From Halodesulfovibrio sp. (GTDB lineage: Bacteria; Desulfobacterota; Desulfovibrionia; Desulfovibrionales; Desulfovibrionaceae): a DNA stretch of 64,000 nt. Both the position numbers and the translations under genes were made by a program. Under the pieces are notes generated by a model. That model was not told where the DNA came from. It saw only the letters and a program-made list of their open reading frames with translations, and ran no database searches. This document shows positions 33,081 through 41,779 of the stretch, one piece after another. Within the stretch, counting starts at the first letter, position 1. Every line of letters starts with the position of its first letter. The stretch is taken from the NCBI RefSeq assembly GCF_025210605.1, contig NZ_JAOARI010000024.1, positions 113,109-177,108 on the forward strand, in the 5' to 3' direction.

Positions 33081-34445
33081 TTAAACGTCGTCAAAATCAC
33101 CCGGTTCTGGAATGAGTGCTTTGTGCTGGAAGTCAATAAGGGTGGATTGCCCTGTGGATTCCATAACAGCACGCCAGTAGTCGGACTGCGTGTTCAGCTT
33201 GCGACGCTTGCGGGTTACGAGACGTAATGGAAGATGGACGAACCTGTCCATAAGTTTTGATACAACCATTGCAGTTTTCCCTGCCATAGCAGCGTGAACC
33301 GCGTTTTGACCAAGGAATCCGCAGTATACTCTGTCGTTAGCATTGGCTGGGACAGAACGGATAATGTAACTTGGATCAATAAGCTTGATTGTATACGGAA
33401 TATTTCGCTCAGACATGTAAGTGTGAATTTCCTTTTTCAGGAAACCCATAATGTCACCAAGTACTTTGTTACCGGATGCGTCGGTCATATTTGTGTCAGA
33501 AATCAGATGTTGCCCTGCGCCTTCTGCCACCACGATAACGGCATGCTTACGTGTTTTAAGACGCTGCTCAAGGTTATCGAGCAAGCCGCCTTCACCATGC
33601 AGAGCAAACTCTTTTTCTGGAATAAGTACAAAGTTAACTTCTTTTAATGATAACGATGCATGGGCGGCAATAAAGCCGGATTCACGCCCCATAAGCTTAA
33701 CCAGACCGATACCGTTTTTGGAACCCTGAGCTTCGGTATGGGCACACTGGATAGCTTCGGTTGCCTTATCCACAGCAGTTTCAAAGCCGAAGGTCTGCGG
33801 AATAAAGTCGATATCGTTATCGATGGTCTTAGGCACGCCGATAACGGAAATTTTGAGCTTGCGGTTGGTTACTTCATCCACAATGTCGTTTGCTGCCTTC
33901 ATGGTTCCGTCTCCACCGATCATGAACAGGCAGTTGATATTAAGGCGCTCCAGTGCATCAACAATTTGCTCTGTAGACTGAGGACCACGAGAGGAGCCGA
34001 GGATGGTGCCGCCAAGCAAATGAATGTGGGAAATCATTTGTGGGGTAAGTTCCACAACCTCGTGTCCGTATTCTGGTATAAAGCCTTCCAGACCGTATTT
34101 AATGCCAAGCACGCTGCTTACATGGTAGTTGTGGAATGCAGCCATAACAATGGAGCGGATGACTTCGTTAATGCCGGGGCAAAGTCCGCCACATGTAACA
34201 ATGGCGCATTTTGTTTTTGGGGTATCAAAGAACACATGCTGGCGCGGTCCTGCCTTTTCAAAACAAAGCGGAATAGGATCATCAGTGATTTCTTCGTGGA
34301 GTTCGTTGTCCAGATAAAAATCGACACCGCGTTCGTCTGTTTCAAATTTGCATGCAGCAAGCGGAGAAGGGATTTTAGGGCATCCCAATGTAGGAATAAC
34401 TGTAGAAATATTCAAATTTTTATAGCGTGCGCGCTTTTCGGGCAT
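33081..34445 (-). CDS. pfkA: 6-phosphofructokinase, group III type
   Basis: This protein of 454 residues phosphorylates fructose 6-phosphate. The open frame runs further upstream, but the ATG at 34445 has AAGGAG seven bases before it and fits the family length. It has CAIVTCGGLCPGINEVIRSI, MIGGDGTMKAA, VIGVPKTIDNDIDFIPQTFG and LMGRESGFIA. GGDGT (Gly rather than Asp) predicts ATP as donor, while PKTIDND has the Lys seen in pyrophosphate enzymes; this mix is known in plant-type and trypanosome ATP-PFKs. An N-terminal extension of about 70 residues before the core is also typical of that group. ATP use is likely but not certain. Confidence 0.9.
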   Translation of the reverse strand: MPEKRARYKNLNISTVIPTLGCPKIPSPLAACKFETDERGVDFYLDNELHEEITDDPIPLCFEKAGPRQHVFFDTPKTKCAIVTCGGLCPGINEVIRSIVMAAFHNYHVSSVLGIKYGLEGFIPEYGHEVVELTPQMISHIHLLGGTILGSSRGPQSTEQIVDALERLNINCLFMIGGDGTMKAANDIVDEVTNRKLKISVIGVPKTIDNDIDFIPQTFGFETAVDKATEAIQCAHTEAQGSKNGIGLVKLMGRESGFIAAHASLSLKEVNFVLIPEKEFALHGEGGLLDNLEQRLKTRKHAVIVVAEGAGQHLISDTNMTDASGNKVLGDIMGFLKKEIHTYMSERNIPYTIKLIDPSYIIRSVPANANDRVYCGFLGQNAVHAAMAGKTAMVVSKLMDRFVHLPLRLVTRKRRKLNTQSDYWRAVMESTGQSTLIDFQHKALIPEPGDFDDV

Positions 34446-34697
34446 AGGGACGCTCCTTGCAGGTGTCTGGTTAAGGCGTATGTTGTATTGTAGACCATAA
34501 TGTACAGTGTGTTCTGCTTTAGGGCAACTTAGCAAAAAAAGCATACGTTCGTTTAGAAAAGTACGTTGCTTCTGGACAGGCAGAAAGAAAGCGCCTAATT
34601 TTATCCCGCATTTCTGAAAGTGGCTTATTCTGTAGAGTCTTGTCCTGCACAACAGGGCATTGTCATAGACTGACTATATACTTAATTCGAGTTTGTT

Positions 34698-35705
34698 ATG
34701 CCAAAAAAAACGCTTCTAATTACCTTGGGTGATGCAAACGGACTGGGGCCGGAGCTTGCCTGCCGTCTGTTTGGTGAAGATATATTCATTGCTGCAAAAC
34801 GTCCGATTATTATGATCGGCTCTGCTGCTTCTTTGTTAGTACATGCCGAACGACTTGGGATGGACCCGTTTTGGGAAACTATTGAGTCTCCGCGGGATAT
34901 TACATCAAAGGCATATGGCGTGTATTTGTATGAGCCTGCATCAATTCGTGATATTCCCGTAACTGTGGGTGAAGTAACGAAAGAGGGCGGCTTTATTGCA
35001 GGTGAATCATTACAGGCTGCTTGTCAGTGTATTACCGATGGTATTGCCACAGGAATGGTGACACTGCCGTTACATAAAGCAATGTTGCAGGAAGCTGGCT
35101 TTGATTTTCCTGGGCATACAGAATTTTTAGCTCGCTATGCAGGGCTTAAGGATGATGAAGTCTGCATGCACCTGTGTGGTGAAATTCTACGGGTAAGCCT
35201 CGCTACAACACATCCTCCTTTGCGTGATGTGCCGGATATGATTACTGAAGAGCGACTGCTGCGTACATTCCGGTTAACCGATGAGTTCATGAAACAAATT
35301 GGACATGGTGAGCGACCAATTGCAGTGTGCGGGTTGAATCCACATGCAGGAGAATCTGGTAAAATTGGTACGGAAGATCAGGAAATTGTTATTCCCACTG
35401 TCAAAAAGGCTCAGGAAATGGGAATGAACATAGAAGGACCTTTCCCTGCTGATACCCTGTTCCATAAAGCAGCGCGTGGTGTGTATTCTGCTGTTGTGGC
35501 AATGTACCACGATCAAGGGCTTGCTCCGCTTAAATTACTTCATTTTTCAGAAGCAGTGAACGTAACACTCGGCTTGCCGTTTGTGAGAACTTCCGTCGAT
35601 CATGGCACGGGCTTTGATATTGTCGGAAAAGATATCGCGCTTACCAATAGCTTTAGAGAAGCTGTGCGGCTTGCTATTTTGATGCTGGAAGGCGACGAGC
35701 TGTAA
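34698..35705 (+). CDS. pdxA: 4-hydroxythreonine-4-phosphate dehydrogenase
   Basis: PdxA oxidises 4-phosphohydroxy-L-threonine in the DXP-dependent route to vitamin B6. This 335-residue protein has LGDANGLGPELACRLF at the start, TLPLHKAMLQEAG, PGHTEFLA, the GLNPHAGESG motif with a zinc-binding His, MYHDQGLAPLK with the second His, and HGTGFDI near the end. Length is normal. The start ATG has GAG upstream. A hydantoinase-like gene follows about 108 bases later, after an AT-rich spacer. The assignment is firm, although close PdxA2 paralogs use other sugar acids. Confidence 0.94.
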   Translation: MPKKTLLITLGDANGLGPELACRLFGEDIFIAAKRPIIMIGSAASLLVHAERLGMDPFWETIESPRDITSKAYGVYLYEPASIRDIPVTVGEVTKEGGFIAGESLQAACQCITDGIATGMVTLPLHKAMLQEAGFDFPGHTEFLARYAGLKDDEVCMHLCGEILRVSLATTHPPLRDVPDMITEERLLRTFRLTDEFMKQIGHGERPIAVCGLNPHAGESGKIGTEDQEIVIPTVKKAQEMGMNIEGPFPADTLFHKAARGVYSAVVAMYHDQGLAPLKLLHFSEAVNVTLGLPFVRTSVDHGTGFDIVGKDIALTNSFREAVRLAILMLEGDEL

Positions 35706-35813
35706 TCCATTTTTTGTAGTAGAATTATATGAGCAGGCAATGCACGGTACTTGGCATTGTCTGCTTTTTTTGCATACATTGTACATCCTAACTACATATT
35801 GCAGGAGGAAACC

Positions 35814-37484
35814 ATGCTTATTGGTATTGATGTCGGTGGGACACATACTGACGCTGTGGCAGTTGAAAGTGGGAACGTGGTTGCCTCCGGAAAAGTGCCG
35901 ACAGAACACGACGATTTGTTATCGTCTGTATTGGGTGCATTAGAAATAGTGCTGGACGCGGTTTTACCGGAAGATGTTACGCGGCTAAACTTATCGACGA
36001 CTCTTTCTACAAATGCCATCGTTGAAGGGCGCACTGACGAAGTCGGTGTTATTGTTTCTTCAGGGCCCGGTATAGATCCATATAATTTTCAGACAGGTAA
36101 GTACTACTTCCCTGTGTCAGGCTCGATTGACCATCGAGGGGAAGAGATAGCCCCTGTTGTTGCAGGTGAAGTTGCTGAAGCTTTTGATACTTGCGTTGCG
36201 GCGGGCATTTCTGCATATGCTGCGGTTGGTAAGTTTTCGACACGTAACCCGGCTCATGAGGAAAGCATTGCAAGTGCATTGGCAGAAAAAAGTGATGTGA
36301 TCTCTCTAGGTCATCGCTTTTCCGGTCAGTTGGATTTTCCGCGTCGTATTGCAACTGCGTATTATAACTCGGCGGTCTGGCGAATGTACAATAACTTTGC
36401 GGATGCGGTTGAAGCAGGCGTTCGCGCTAAAGGCATAACAGCCCCTGTGAATATTTTAAAAGCAGACGGTGGCACTATGCCTCTCGAGCGCTCCCGCGAG
36501 TTGCCTGTTGAGTCTATTCTTTCAGGGCCTGCTGCCAGTGTGATGGGTGTACTGGCACAGCAACGTGTAGATGCCGACACTGACGCCCCGCATGATGATA
36601 TTCTTATTTTAGATATCGGTGGCACAACTACAGATATTGCGTTGTTAGTCGCAGACACGCCGCTTGTAGAAAAGGATGGTATCGCCGTAGGGAGTTTTCC
36701 GACTCTTGTGCGTGCGTTAAAAACTCGTTCTATCGGTATCGGTGGCGATTCTGAGCTACGCTATTCCGCAGGAGCGTTGCGAGTTGGGCCTAAGCGCAGG
36801 GGAGCGTGCATTGCAGCTGGTGGTGAATCCCCCGCGTTGATGGATGCGCTTATCTATTGTGGTCATGCCGCGTTTGGTGATGTTGATGCCAGTCGTCAGG
36901 GGATAGAGACATTTGCTGCTGAGTGCGACATGGAGCCGCTGGAACTAGCCGAATCTGTAATCAACCTTGCAGTTGAAACAATATCACGCGCAGTGCATGA
37001 CTTTATCGCAGAAGTGAACAGCACTCCTGTGTATACTATTCGGGAAATGCTGCATGGAAATAAACTAACACCCGCTCAGGTAAGCATTATGGGAGGACCT
37101 GCCGAGTCGTTCCAACAGTTACTGACAGACGCGCTTGCTTTGCCAGTACATACTGTTCCGCAGTTTGCTGTTGCTAATGCTATTGGTGCCGCGATGACAA
37201 GACCAACTTTCGAGTTGGAGCTTTTTGCTGATACGGAAGCGCAGACTCTTTTCATTCCTGTCATGGGCGAAAAACGCGCTGTTTCTGCACGGTATACGTT
37301 GACTGATGCTGTGCTGGATGCAAAAGAGGCTTTGATTGAATATTTCAGACAGCGAGGGCTGGCTGTTGATGTGGATGATATTCAAGTAACTGAAAAACAG
37401 TCATTCAATATGGTTGGAGACTATGGTACTGTCGGGAAGAATATCCGTGTGAAATGTCAGATAACCCCGGGAGTTGAAATATAG
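35814..37484 (+). CDS. Hydantoinase/oxoprolinase family protein (HyuA-like)
   Basis: This 556-residue member of the ASKHA-fold HyuA family has LIGIDVGGTHTDAVAVESG at the very start, LSTTLSTNAIVEGR, GPAASVMGVLA, and ILDIGGTTTDIALLV, the second phosphate-binding loop. The family hydrolyses cyclic amides with ATP, usually with a HyuB partner. No HyuB lies next to it, and the length (about 560 rather than about 680) places it with the short stand-alone members, whose substrates are unknown. The ATG at 35814 has AGGAGG; a longer frame starts upstream without one. The next gene begins one base after its stop. Confidence 0.85.
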   Translation: MLIGIDVGGTHTDAVAVESGNVVASGKVPTEHDDLLSSVLGALEIVLDAVLPEDVTRLNLSTTLSTNAIVEGRTDEVGVIVSSGPGIDPYNFQTGKYYFPVSGSIDHRGEEIAPVVAGEVAEAFDTCVAAGISAYAAVGKFSTRNPAHEESIASALAEKSDVISLGHRFSGQLDFPRRIATAYYNSAVWRMYNNFADAVEAGVRAKGITAPVNILKADGGTMPLERSRELPVESILSGPAASVMGVLAQQRVDADTDAPHDDILILDIGGTTTDIALLVADTPLVEKDGIAVGSFPTLVRALKTRSIGIGGDSELRYSAGALRVGPKRRGACIAAGGESPALMDALIYCGHAAFGDVDASRQGIETFAAECDMEPLELAESVINLAVETISRAVHDFIAEVNSTPVYTIREMLHGNKLTPAQVSIMGGPAESFQQLLTDALALPVHTVPQFAVANAIGAAMTRPTFELELFADTEAQTLFIPVMGEKRAVSARYTLTDAVLDAKEALIEYFRQRGLAVDVDDIQVTEKQSFNMVGDYGTVGKNIRVKCQITPGVEI

Positions 37485-37485
37485 T

Positions 37486-38631
37486 ATGCAAAAAATTTTG
37501 GCGTACTGTGTGTTGGTTGTGTTGCTTGTACTACAATCTTTTGCAGCACAGGCTGAAGAAGCCGCTGCGCCGGAAGTTTCTTTGAAAACTATGGTCGGGC
37601 AAATGGTCATGGCTGGTTTTCGGGGAGAAGGAGCGACGTCTGCGCATGTGCTACTGCGTGACATCAAACAGCATAAAATCGGTGGTGTGATTCTATTTGA
37701 AAAAGACGCCCTGAGACCACAAGCGGTGCGGAATATTGTGAGTAAAGAGCAAGTGCATGATCTAGTAACGATTTTGCAGGACTGCTCTGAAACTCCGTTA
37801 CTCGTGGCTATAGATCAGGAGGGCGGAAAAGTGTGCCGCTTTAAACCGGTACACGGGTTTGCGGGAACTCCTTCTGCACAGAAATTAGGGAAAAATCCTG
37901 TAAGCGAAGCTTTTTCCGCAGGTGAACAGACAGGAGCTTTTTTACATCAAGTTGGAATTAACTTGAATTTTGCACCAGTGCTGGACGTTAATATTAATCC
38001 GGAATCTCCTGTCATCGGTGCAGTGGAGAGAAGCTTTAGTGATGATCCGGCAAAGGTTGCCATGTATGGGCATGCGTTTGCTCAGGGTATGGCTCGCCAT
38101 GGTGTTATTGCGGGATATAAGCATTTTCCGGGGCATGGAAGTGCGTTGACTGATTCCCATAAAGGATTACCAGATGTAACGGAAACATGGTCAACACGAG
38201 AGTTAGTTCCGTTTATAGAATTATTAGATAAAGAACCTGCACATGTGATTATGGTAGGGCATCTTTATAACCGTAGCCTAGATACGGATTGCCCAACATC
38301 GCTTTCGTATGCAGTTGTTACCGAGCTTTTACGTACCCAGTTGAAGTATAATGGTGTGGTCGTTACGGATGATTTGCAGATGGATGCCATTATGAACGAA
38401 TATTCAATCGAAGAAGCGGCAGTAAAGGCTGTGCAGGCGGGATGTGATATTTTGCTTGTCGGGAACAACATGGAATATGACCCAGATGTTGTTTGCAAAA
38501 TCGTGACAGCTGTAACATGGGCAGTACATAACGGTGACGTAACTCTAGAGCGAATAGAAGAGTCGTATAACCGCATTAAGCAGCTAAAGCGTAATGCTGG
38601 CTTGCTGGTAGAGAACGTCGTAATGCACTAG
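37486..38631 (+). CDS. nagZ: Exported beta-N-acetylhexosaminidase, glycoside hydrolase family 3
   Basis: This protein of about 381 residues would remove N-acetylglucosamine from peptidoglycan fragments. It has the GH3 features: IGGVILFEKDA, IDQEGGKVCRF, GINLNFAPVLDVN, the catalytic KHFPGHGSA with the His acid-base, and VVTDDLQMDAI with the nucleophile Asp. Unlike cytoplasmic NagZ of enteric bacteria it has a signal peptide (VLVVLLVLQSFAAQAEE), so it acts in the periplasm. The ATG at 37486 lies one base after the hyuA-like stop; an in-frame TTG at 37474 is another option. A strong terminator follows, so pdxA, the hyuA-like gene and nagZ may form one operon. Confidence 0.9.
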   Translation: MQKILAYCVLVVLLVLQSFAAQAEEAAAPEVSLKTMVGQMVMAGFRGEGATSAHVLLRDIKQHKIGGVILFEKDALRPQAVRNIVSKEQVHDLVTILQDCSETPLLVAIDQEGGKVCRFKPVHGFAGTPSAQKLGKNPVSEAFSAGEQTGAFLHQVGINLNFAPVLDVNINPESPVIGAVERSFSDDPAKVAMYGHAFAQGMARHGVIAGYKHFPGHGSALTDSHKGLPDVTETWSTRELVPFIELLDKEPAHVIMVGHLYNRSLDTDCPTSLSYAVVTELLRTQLKYNGVVVTDDLQMDAIMNEYSIEEAAVKAVQAGCDILLVGNNMEYDPDVVCKIVTAVTWAVHNGDVTLERIEESYNRIKQLKRNAGLLVENVVMH

Positions 38632-38648
38632 AGCGCATTTTAATACAA

Positions 38649-38690
38649 GAAAAAGGGTGGAGCCAATAGTTTGGTTCCACCCTTTTTCTT
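38649..38690. terminator. Intrinsic terminator after nagZ
   Basis: GAAAAAGGGTGGA and TCCACCCTTTTTC form a 13-bp stem, inner pairing continues, and the T run is part of the stem end. It starts 17 bases past the stop. Confidence 0.9.
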
Positions 38691-38855
38691 TGCGGATACT
38701 ATAAACACACTTTTGTGAGAGCAAATTTCTGTAGCCTGTTGGAGTGCACTCAAGGAATTCTTTTCCTCGCTTCACTCTGATTAGTTGAAGCTGGGGTCAT
38801 ATCATCCACAGCTTGGCTATATTCAATTGCTCTTTGGTGCAGTCATTCTGAATCA

Positions 38856-39530
38856 TCAAGCGTCTTGCTCTAGCTGTGAAGAAAGTGCTCGATATTTTTT
38901 GTATAAGCGAAGACCCAGCGCAGAAGAAAGCACAAACAACGTTGCGCTGACACTTGTGCGGAGTACTGGTTCTACCGTTACGCCGCTTCCCAAAAGTGAG
39001 AATATAATGGTTTGCGGCATGTATCCCAAGGATGAACCGGCAACAAATGGCAGCGGGCGAATGTTGCTTACACCGGCGACTACGTTGGTTGCAAGGTTGC
39101 TGCCTACAGGCAGTAAACGCACGATAATTGCGGTCTGGAACGGTGCGTTTTCTAAAAAGCTATTAATGCCTTGCAGATGGTGAGGGAATCTTCGGTTGAT
39201 AGTTTCTTGTCCCAGAAGGCGAGCTATCCAGAAGCAGCATACACAGCCGAGCGTTACGGCAACGATGGCAGCTAGAAAGCCCTGTACGGCGCCAAAGGCA
39301 TATCCAGCACAAAAAGCAGACAACTGTCTTGGAATTCCCATTCCCGTGAGCATAGCGGCGAGTCCGACAAAAAGGAGCACCCCTTGGAGTCCTGTATTTC
39401 GGATATATGTGTCCACCCACTCAGGTTCAAGAACCTCAGCGATGCCGAGTTTGCGTAGTGTAAGAACAACGGCAACCAACAGTCCAATGACTGCAAGGTT
39501 GATAAAAACTTTTTTTTGATTTGAAGCCAT
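38856..39530 (-). CDS. TVP38/TMEM64 family (VTT domain) inner membrane protein
   Basis: This protein of about 224 residues has five or six hydrophobic segments and the family motifs FCAGYAFGAVQGF and GSNLATNVVAGVSNIRPLPF, followed by a GSSLGYMPQTI turn. Members belong to the DedA/VTT superfamily, some of which move lipids or undecaprenyl carriers across the membrane. The ATG at 39530 has AGGGA upstream and replaces a longer start without one. It is followed by the GT2 gene on the same strand upstream (39622-40353), about 90 bases apart, so the two may be cotranscribed; such pairing suggests a lipid-linked glycan role. Confidence 0.85.
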   Translation of the reverse strand: MASNQKKVFINLAVIGLLVAVVLTLRKLGIAEVLEPEWVDTYIRNTGLQGVLLFVGLAAMLTGMGIPRQLSAFCAGYAFGAVQGFLAAIVAVTLGCVCCFWIARLLGQETINRRFPHHLQGINSFLENAPFQTAIIVRLLPVGSNLATNVVAGVSNIRPLPFVAGSSLGYMPQTIIFSLLGSGVTVEPVLRTSVSATLFVLSSALGLRLYKKYRALSSQLEQDA

Positions 39531-39621
39531 AATTTTCCCTGCATTGACGAAGCCGAGCATCAAGCAGTTGGTCTATGAATATAGTTGAAGCGCATATGCA
39601 ATTAGTGCGCTTGAACGCATG

Positions 39622-40353
39622 TTATACGTTACGATCTTTAATTGAGTAGCGGAAGTGTCGGCTCTGCATCCAGCGGATAGCTAACAGGTCGAGAAAGGTT
39701 GCTTTTGCTCGGTCGATGATTCCGTATTTTGATTCACCATGCTGACGGTGTCTGTGATTAACAGGAACTTCAGATACGGTTGCACCCTGCATTTTCATAA
39801 GCGTAGGAAGGAAACGGTGCATGCCTGTGAGCATTGGGATTCGCTGAACCATCTGGGTATCCATAACTTTAAGTGAACAGCCTGTATCTTTAACAGTTTC
39901 GCGGCTCAGCTTGTTACGGATGGAGTTGCCGATTTTGGATGCAACTTTTTTCTGCAAAGTGTCCTGACGCTTATGACGCCAGCCTATGACCATGGTGTAG
40001 CCACGTTCGTACTCGCGCAGAAGATTAGGAATGTCCGCAGGGTCATTCTGTAAATCTGCATCAATAGTGATAACAACATCGGTGTCAGCAGCATCAAAGC
40101 CAGCTTTAAATGCAGCGGACTGACCGCAGTTGTTTTCAAAAGCAAGATATTTTGCTTCTGGATGCTGTTCGCTTAAAGAACGGACAACTTGCAGGCTGTT
40201 GTCGGTGCTGCCGTCATCAACAAAAATTACTTGCCATTTTTTGTCGGTTGGAGCCAACGCTTTATGTATTTCATCGAAGAGTAACGGGAGATTATCTTCT
40301 TCGTTGAACACTGGTACAACTATAGATAAGGAATTAATATTTGTCATGCGCAT
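39622..40353 (-). CDS. Family 2 glycosyltransferase, dolichol/polyprenol-phosphate mannose synthase-like
   Basis: This 243-residue GT-A fold enzyme has SIVVPVFNEEDNLPLLFDEI, VIFVDDGSTDNSL, the DADLQNDPADIP motif (metal-binding D-x-D), and DTGCSLKVMD with the late catalytic region, then NHRHRQHGESKYG. It lacks the C-terminal membrane helices found in many relatives, so it resembles soluble DPM1-type enzymes that load a sugar on a polyprenyl phosphate. The start may be the ATG at 40353 or at 40347; neither has a good ribosome site. It lies upstream of the TVP38-type gene. Confidence 0.88.
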   Translation of the reverse strand: MRMTNINSLSIVVPVFNEEDNLPLLFDEIHKALAPTDKKWQVIFVDDGSTDNSLQVVRSLSEQHPEAKYLAFENNCGQSAAFKAGFDAADTDVVITIDADLQNDPADIPNLLREYERGYTMVIGWRHKRQDTLQKKVASKIGNSIRNKLSRETVKDTGCSLKVMDTQMVQRIPMLTGMHRFLPTLMKMQGATVSEVPVNHRHRQHGESKYGIIDRAKATFLDLLAIRWMQSRHFRYSIKDRNV

Positions 40354-40464
40354 GGTATAAGGTCATTGGTGCTGCTTGTAAATACGGAGAGAGTATATTT
40401 CGTGGGGCAGAGTGCTTTTTTGGAGTTTAATTGCGTAAAAATTAAAATTAATTGCAAAGTGCTG

Positions 40465-40493
40465 TTGACAGGCTCCGCGAATAGGCATAGAAG
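40465..40493 (+). promoter_or_regulatory. Promoter of the tRNA array (sigma-70 type)
   Basis: TTGACA (40465-40470), a 17-base spacer, then TAGAAG (40488-40493). The first tRNA begins 14 bases after the -10 box, so the leader is very short. Confidence 0.75.
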
Positions 40494-40507
40494 CTCTCTC
40501 ACGATGA

Positions 40508-40584
40508 CGCGGGGTGGAGCAGCTCGGTAGCTCGTCGGGCTCATAACCCGAAGGCCGCAGGTTCAAATCCTGTCCCCGCTACCA
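40508..40584 (+). tRNA. Initiator tRNA-fMet (CAT), copy 1
   Basis: 77 bases with an encoded CCA. Anticodon CAT in the loop CTCATAA, flanked by the three G-C pairs (GGG/CCC) that mark initiator tRNAs. The first base C faces T in the acceptor stem, the mismatch expected of initiators. All four copies are identical. Confidence 0.97.
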
Positions 40585-40597
40585 ATAAAAATGATTC

Positions 40598-40674
40598 AGG
40601 GGTGTAGTTCCAACGGCTAGAACGCCGGTCTCCAAAACCGGATGTTGGGAGTTCGAATCTCTCCACCCCTGCCA
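40598..40674 (+). tRNA. tRNA-Trp (CCA), copy 1
   Basis: 77 bases including the 3' CCA. The anticodon loop is CTCCAAA with anticodon CCA, the acceptor stem AGGGGTG/CACCCCT and the discriminator G. It follows copy 1 of tRNA-fMet by 13 bases, so they are cotranscribed. Confidence 0.96.
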
Positions 40675-40738
40675 TTAACTTTTCGTTTAGTATTTTGCAT
40701 TATATTGATACGAGAGTAAATGGTGATATAAAGAATAC

Positions 40739-40770
40739 AGATTCAGAATAGTTATCTGAATCTTTTTTTT
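40739..40770 (+). terminator. Terminator after the first tRNA pair
   Basis: AGATTCAGA and TCTGAATCT form a 9-bp stem followed by eight T. Confidence 0.85.
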
Positions 40771-40825
40771 GTGACTTCGCAATGCAGCAATACTTGCAGT
40801 TGTTGTGAAGAACAGTTTATGATGA

Positions 40826-40902
40826 CGCGGGGTGGAGCAGCTCGGTAGCTCGTCGGGCTCATAACCCGAAGGCCGCAGGTTCAAATCCTGTCCCCGCTAC
40901 CA
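40826..40902 (+). tRNA. Initiator tRNA-fMet (CAT), copy 2
   Basis: Identical to the copy at 40508-40584 and also preceded by GATGA. Since a terminator stands just upstream, it probably has its own promoter within 40771-40825. Confidence 0.97.
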
Positions 40903-40917
40903 CATAAAAGATGATTC

Positions 40918-40994
40918 AGGGGTGTAGTTCCAACGGCTAGAACGCCGGTCTCCAAAACCGGATGTTGGGAGTTCGAATCTCTCCACCCCTGCCA
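40918..40994 (+). tRNA. tRNA-Trp (CCA), copy 2
   Basis: Identical to the copy at 40598-40674, 15 bases after tRNA-fMet copy 2. The pair is a duplication of the first pair. Confidence 0.96.
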
Positions 40995-41147
40995 CTATAT
41001 TTTGTACATGTTAGACGGTGACTGTGTTTTTTTACATGCATACGGAATAGCTTGTACGGCTTATGATCTTCTTGTAGATCATCATTGATGATTACTTAGT
41101 TGCTGTAGACGAGACAGTAGCTATTTAGAAGATGCAAACTATGATGA

Positions 41148-41224
41148 CGCGGGGTGGAGCAGCTCGGTAGCTCGTCGGGCTCATAACCCGAAGGCCGCAG
41201 GTTCAAATCCTGTCCCCGCTACCA
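41148..41224 (+). tRNA. Initiator tRNA-fMet (CAT), copy 3
   Basis: Identical to the other copies and preceded by the same ATGATGA leader. No tRNA-Trp follows, so the repeat unit has lost or never had it here. Confidence 0.97.
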
Positions 41225-41351
41225 CATAGTCTCAGGCTTGGAGATGAACAAGTCTTTGTATGTGCTCTGAGTGTTCGGTTGGTTAAAAAAGATTTATTTT
41301 AATTTTTATTGACGGACTGTTAGGAAGGGCATACAAGTTTTTTCACGATGA

Positions 41352-41428
41352 CGCGGGGTGGAGCAGCTCGGTAGCTCGTCGGGCTCATAACCCGAAGGCC
41401 GCAGGTTCAAATCCTGTCCCCGCTACCA
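41352..41428 (+). tRNA. Initiator tRNA-fMet (CAT), copy 4
   Basis: Identical to the other copies, with CACGATGA upstream as in copy 1. It is the last gene of the array and is followed by a strong terminator. Confidence 0.97.
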
Positions 41429-41439
41429 TGATTATATAA

Positions 41440-41470
41440 GGTTCAGAAGTAATTCTGAACCTTTTTTTTT
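41440..41470 (+). terminator. Terminator of the tRNA array
   Basis: GGTTCAGAA, a GTAA loop and TTCTGAACC form a 9-bp stem followed by nine T. Confidence 0.93.
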
Positions 41471-41542
41471 GCTCAAATCACAACGGACAGAAATTGTTTG
41501 TTTGCTCAATGTGTTCAATTAACTGAATAAAATCTATATGTG

Positions 41543-41571
41543 TTGACAGCAGCTGTACATGCGGTTAACAC
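41543..41571 (+). promoter_or_regulatory. Candidate promoter of the ilv leader and ilvBN
   Basis: TTGACA (41543-41548), a 17-base spacer and TAACAC (41566-41571). The leader peptide starts 36 bases later. The -10 match is modest; TATATT at 41573-41578 is an alternative. Confidence 0.55.
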
Positions 41572-41606
41572 ATATATTAACAAGTTTGTAAAAAGCAGAG
41601 AGCATT

Positions 41607-41720
41607 ATGTACAACGCACCTTCGACAACTAATTTTACCGTTACTGGCAACACGTTGCTAGTCTCCGTTGTCGTCGTCAATGTCGTCAGAAACGTCATGA
41701 GGAATGTCGTCGCGTTGTAA
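41607..41720 (+). CDS. Valine-rich ilv leader peptide (attenuator)
   Basis: This 37-residue frame opens with MYNAPSTTNFTVTGNTLLVS and continues with VVVVNVVRNVMRNVVAL. It holds eleven Val and three Leu codons, mostly GTC, including four Val in a row. It lies between a promoter and an intrinsic terminator, directly ahead of ilvB. This is the layout of ribosome-mediated attenuation known from enteric ilvB: a ribosome stalled at Val codons when valine-tRNA is short would let transcription pass the terminator. A purine-rich stretch (AGAGAG) before the ATG can serve as ribosome site. Confidence 0.82.
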   Translation: MYNAPSTTNFTVTGNTLLVSVVVVNVVRNVMRNVVAL

Positions 41721-41747
41721 CGGTTTTGCATACTTAGTAAGAATGAC

Positions 41748-41779
41748 TCCGCTAGCGCTTCGGCCCGGCGGATTTTTTT
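41748..41779 (+). terminator. Attenuator terminator of ilvBN
   Basis: TCCGC (41748-41752) pairs with GCGGA (41768-41772), with partial inner G-C pairing around a TTCG loop, followed by seven T. It begins 28 bases after the leader stop codon, the distance expected for coupling to leader translation. Confidence 0.75.

Noticed and set aside
33660..34493. Long plus-strand open frame of 277 codons
   Set aside because: Entirely antisense to the phosphofructokinase gene, whose motifs are clear; no family match.
40363..40566. Minus-strand frame starting MNLRPSGYEPDELPSC
   Set aside because: It is the antisense of the initiator tRNA gene, a well-known false gene call; the same frame recurs at 40687-40884.
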